Shown: positions 6,453 through 7,277 of the stretch, in pieces | Layout: each line of letters begins with the position of its first letter | Numbering within the stretch: the first letter of the stretch is position 1 | Assembly (NCBI GenBank): GCA_003159055.1 | Contig: PMLH01000551.1 | Span: 1-7,277 of the forward strand | DNA length: 7,277 bases | Direction of reading: 5' to 3' | Source of the DNA: Myxococcales bacterium | GTDB taxonomy: Bacteria > Myxococcota > Polyangia > Fen-1088 | Position numbers and translations under genes: made by a program | Notes under the pieces: generated by a model | Databases searched by the model: none | Seen by the model: the letters and a program-made list of their open reading frames with translations, nothing else | Told to the model about the DNA's origin: nothing

Positions 6453-7277
6453 ATGCGAAGCTTTCCGGACCACAAAAAGAACTGGATGAACCAGCGTGTC
6501 CGCGACGCGCTGGCTACGGGCTCGAACACCGAGCTGCTCAAGGTGCTCGTCGAGGCGTTCCCAGGCAGCTGGTTCTTCACGCGCCTGGATGCGACCTTCG
6601 CGTTCGTCAACCAGAACGCCTGCGACACCTTGGGCTACACGCGGGAAGAGCTCATGGCGCTGACCCTATTCGACGTCAATCCGGCCTTGACGCCTGAAAT
6701 CTGGAATGGCCTTCTCGCCGTTGGGCCTTTCAACCCGACCTCCGTTCGCACCTTTCACCGTCGCAAGGACGGCACGGTCTTTCCGGTCGAGGCGTTCGGA
6801 TCGCGTATCATCCTTGGTGACGAGAACGTTTCGGTTTCCTACGTGGTGGATCTGTCGGAGGAGGCGCAGACCCGGCAAGCACTCGCCGAAAAGCAACACC
6901 TGCTGCAATCCTTGCTCGACAACGCGCCCGTCGTCGTTTGGTACGTGGATAGCGATGGTCGCTTCCAACTTTCGGAAGGCAGCGCCCTATCTCTGCTGGG
7001 GATGGCGCCGGGCCAGGCGGTTGGCAGGACGGTGGCCGAGCTTTTTCCCTCACTGCGAGACATGGCGGAGGCGACCGAGCGCGCCCTGCAGGGGAATCCG
7101 GTCGAGGGCATCGTCGCGGTGGGAAAGTTCGAGTTCGAGTACCGCTACCTCCCTCGGCGCGACGATGCGGGCAAGGTGATCGGCGCGACCGGCGTGGCGA
7201 TTGACATCACCGCCAGGCGTAGCGCCGAACACGCCAATCTGCGGCTGATGACTGCTTTCGAGCAAGCCGACGAATCC
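6453..7277 (+). CDS. Multi-PAS-domain signalling protein, probable sensor histidine kinase, 3'-truncated by window
   Basis: The reading frame is open from ATG 6453 to the window edge (275 codons). Upstream, the same frame reaches a stop at 6357-6359 with no other ATG or GTG between, so the start is well fixed. PAS 1 (about 28-136) shows FFTRLDATFAFVNQNACDTL followed by GYTREEL, then RRKDGTVFPVE and the closing strand VSYVVDLSEE. A short helix with an EKQHLLQSLLDNAP signature leads into PAS 2 (about 150-255), which ends at VIGATGVAIDITARR, the usual PAS/PAC exit. The final residues, NLRLMTAFEQADES, look like the entry helix of a third PAS. No membrane segment is present. The catalytic domain lies outside the window. 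PAS arrays of this kind usually precede a histidine kinase, less often a diguanylate cyclase, so the kinase call is inference. Confidence 0.82.
   Translation, partial: MRSFPDHKKNWMNQRVRDALATGSNTELLKVLVEAFPGSWFFTRLDATFAFVNQNACDTLGYTREELMALTLFDVNPALTPEIWNGLLAVGPFNPTSVRTFHRRKDGTVFPVEAFGSRIILGDENVSVSYVVDLSEEAQTRQALAEKQHLLQSLLDNAPVVVWYVDSDGRFQLSEGSALSLLGMAPGQAVGRTVAELFPSLRDMAEATERALQGNPVEGIVAVGKFEFEYRYLPRRDDAGKVIGATGVAIDITARRSAEHANLRLMTAFEQADES

Noticed and set aside
1..7277. CRISPR arrays, tRNA or rRNA genes, insertion sequences, prophage or attachment-site signatures
   Set aside because: I saw no direct-repeat array, no tRNA cloverleaf, no transposase-like frame and no terminal inverted repeats. 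The window reads as ordinary chromosomal signalling genes.

Overview
This is a high-GC window (clearly above 60% G+C by eye, with G/C-rich third codon positions). It carries a compact chemosensory-type signalling operon flanked by two genes that run off the window edges. The domain repertoire is: a receiver fused to PATAN/DUF4388, a soluble receptor, a CheA-receiver hybrid, a GAF domain fused to a GspE/PilB-type N-terminal domain, and a multi-PAS protein. It fits the Myxococcota or another former Deltaproteobacteria lineage best. This placement is inference; there is no rRNA, ribosomal protein or other taxonomic marker in the window.

Layout. (1) Positions 1-1322, minus strand: 5' part of a protein with a GAF domain, an Ala/Pro/Thr-rich linker and a GspE/PilB N-terminal (MshEN-like) domain, entering an acidic linker at the window edge. 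The rest is outside the window. (2) Positions 1323-1524: a divergent intergenic region with a plausible sigma-70-type promoter for the rightward operon and a perfect 6-bp inverted repeat. (3) Positions 1525-6340, plus strand: a tightly packed four-gene operon of REC-PATAN response regulator, CheW-like adaptor, cytoplasmic receptor-like protein and CheA-REC hybrid kinase. The gaps between genes are 3 nt, a 4-nt ATGA overlap and 11 nt. (4) Positions 6341-6452: a short spacer with no clear terminator. (5) Position 6453 to the end: the start of a protein with at least two PAS domains, probably a sensor kinase or other PAS signalling protein, truncated by the window.

How it may work. The kinase has the phosphorylatable P1 histidine, the P3 and P4 regions and a CheW-like P5 domain. 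It lacks a P2 domain, and its C-terminal receiver has Ala where the phosphoacceptor Asp should be. The only intact receiver seen here is that of the REC-PATAN protein, so it is the likely phosphoryl target. The gene content (PATAN-REC, CheW, receptor, CheA-REC) resembles cyanobacterial Tax/Pix/Pil operons, in which PATAN regulators act on the type IV pilus extension motor PilB. Here a PilB/GspE-type N-terminal module is encoded divergently from the PATAN-REC gene. The central hypothesis is that this is a chemosensory system controlling a pilus or secretion motor ATPase. That rests on gene content and order and is not shown directly.

Two of the genes (the leftward 1-1322 gene and the PAS gene from 6453) are open to the window edges and were read by direct translation.
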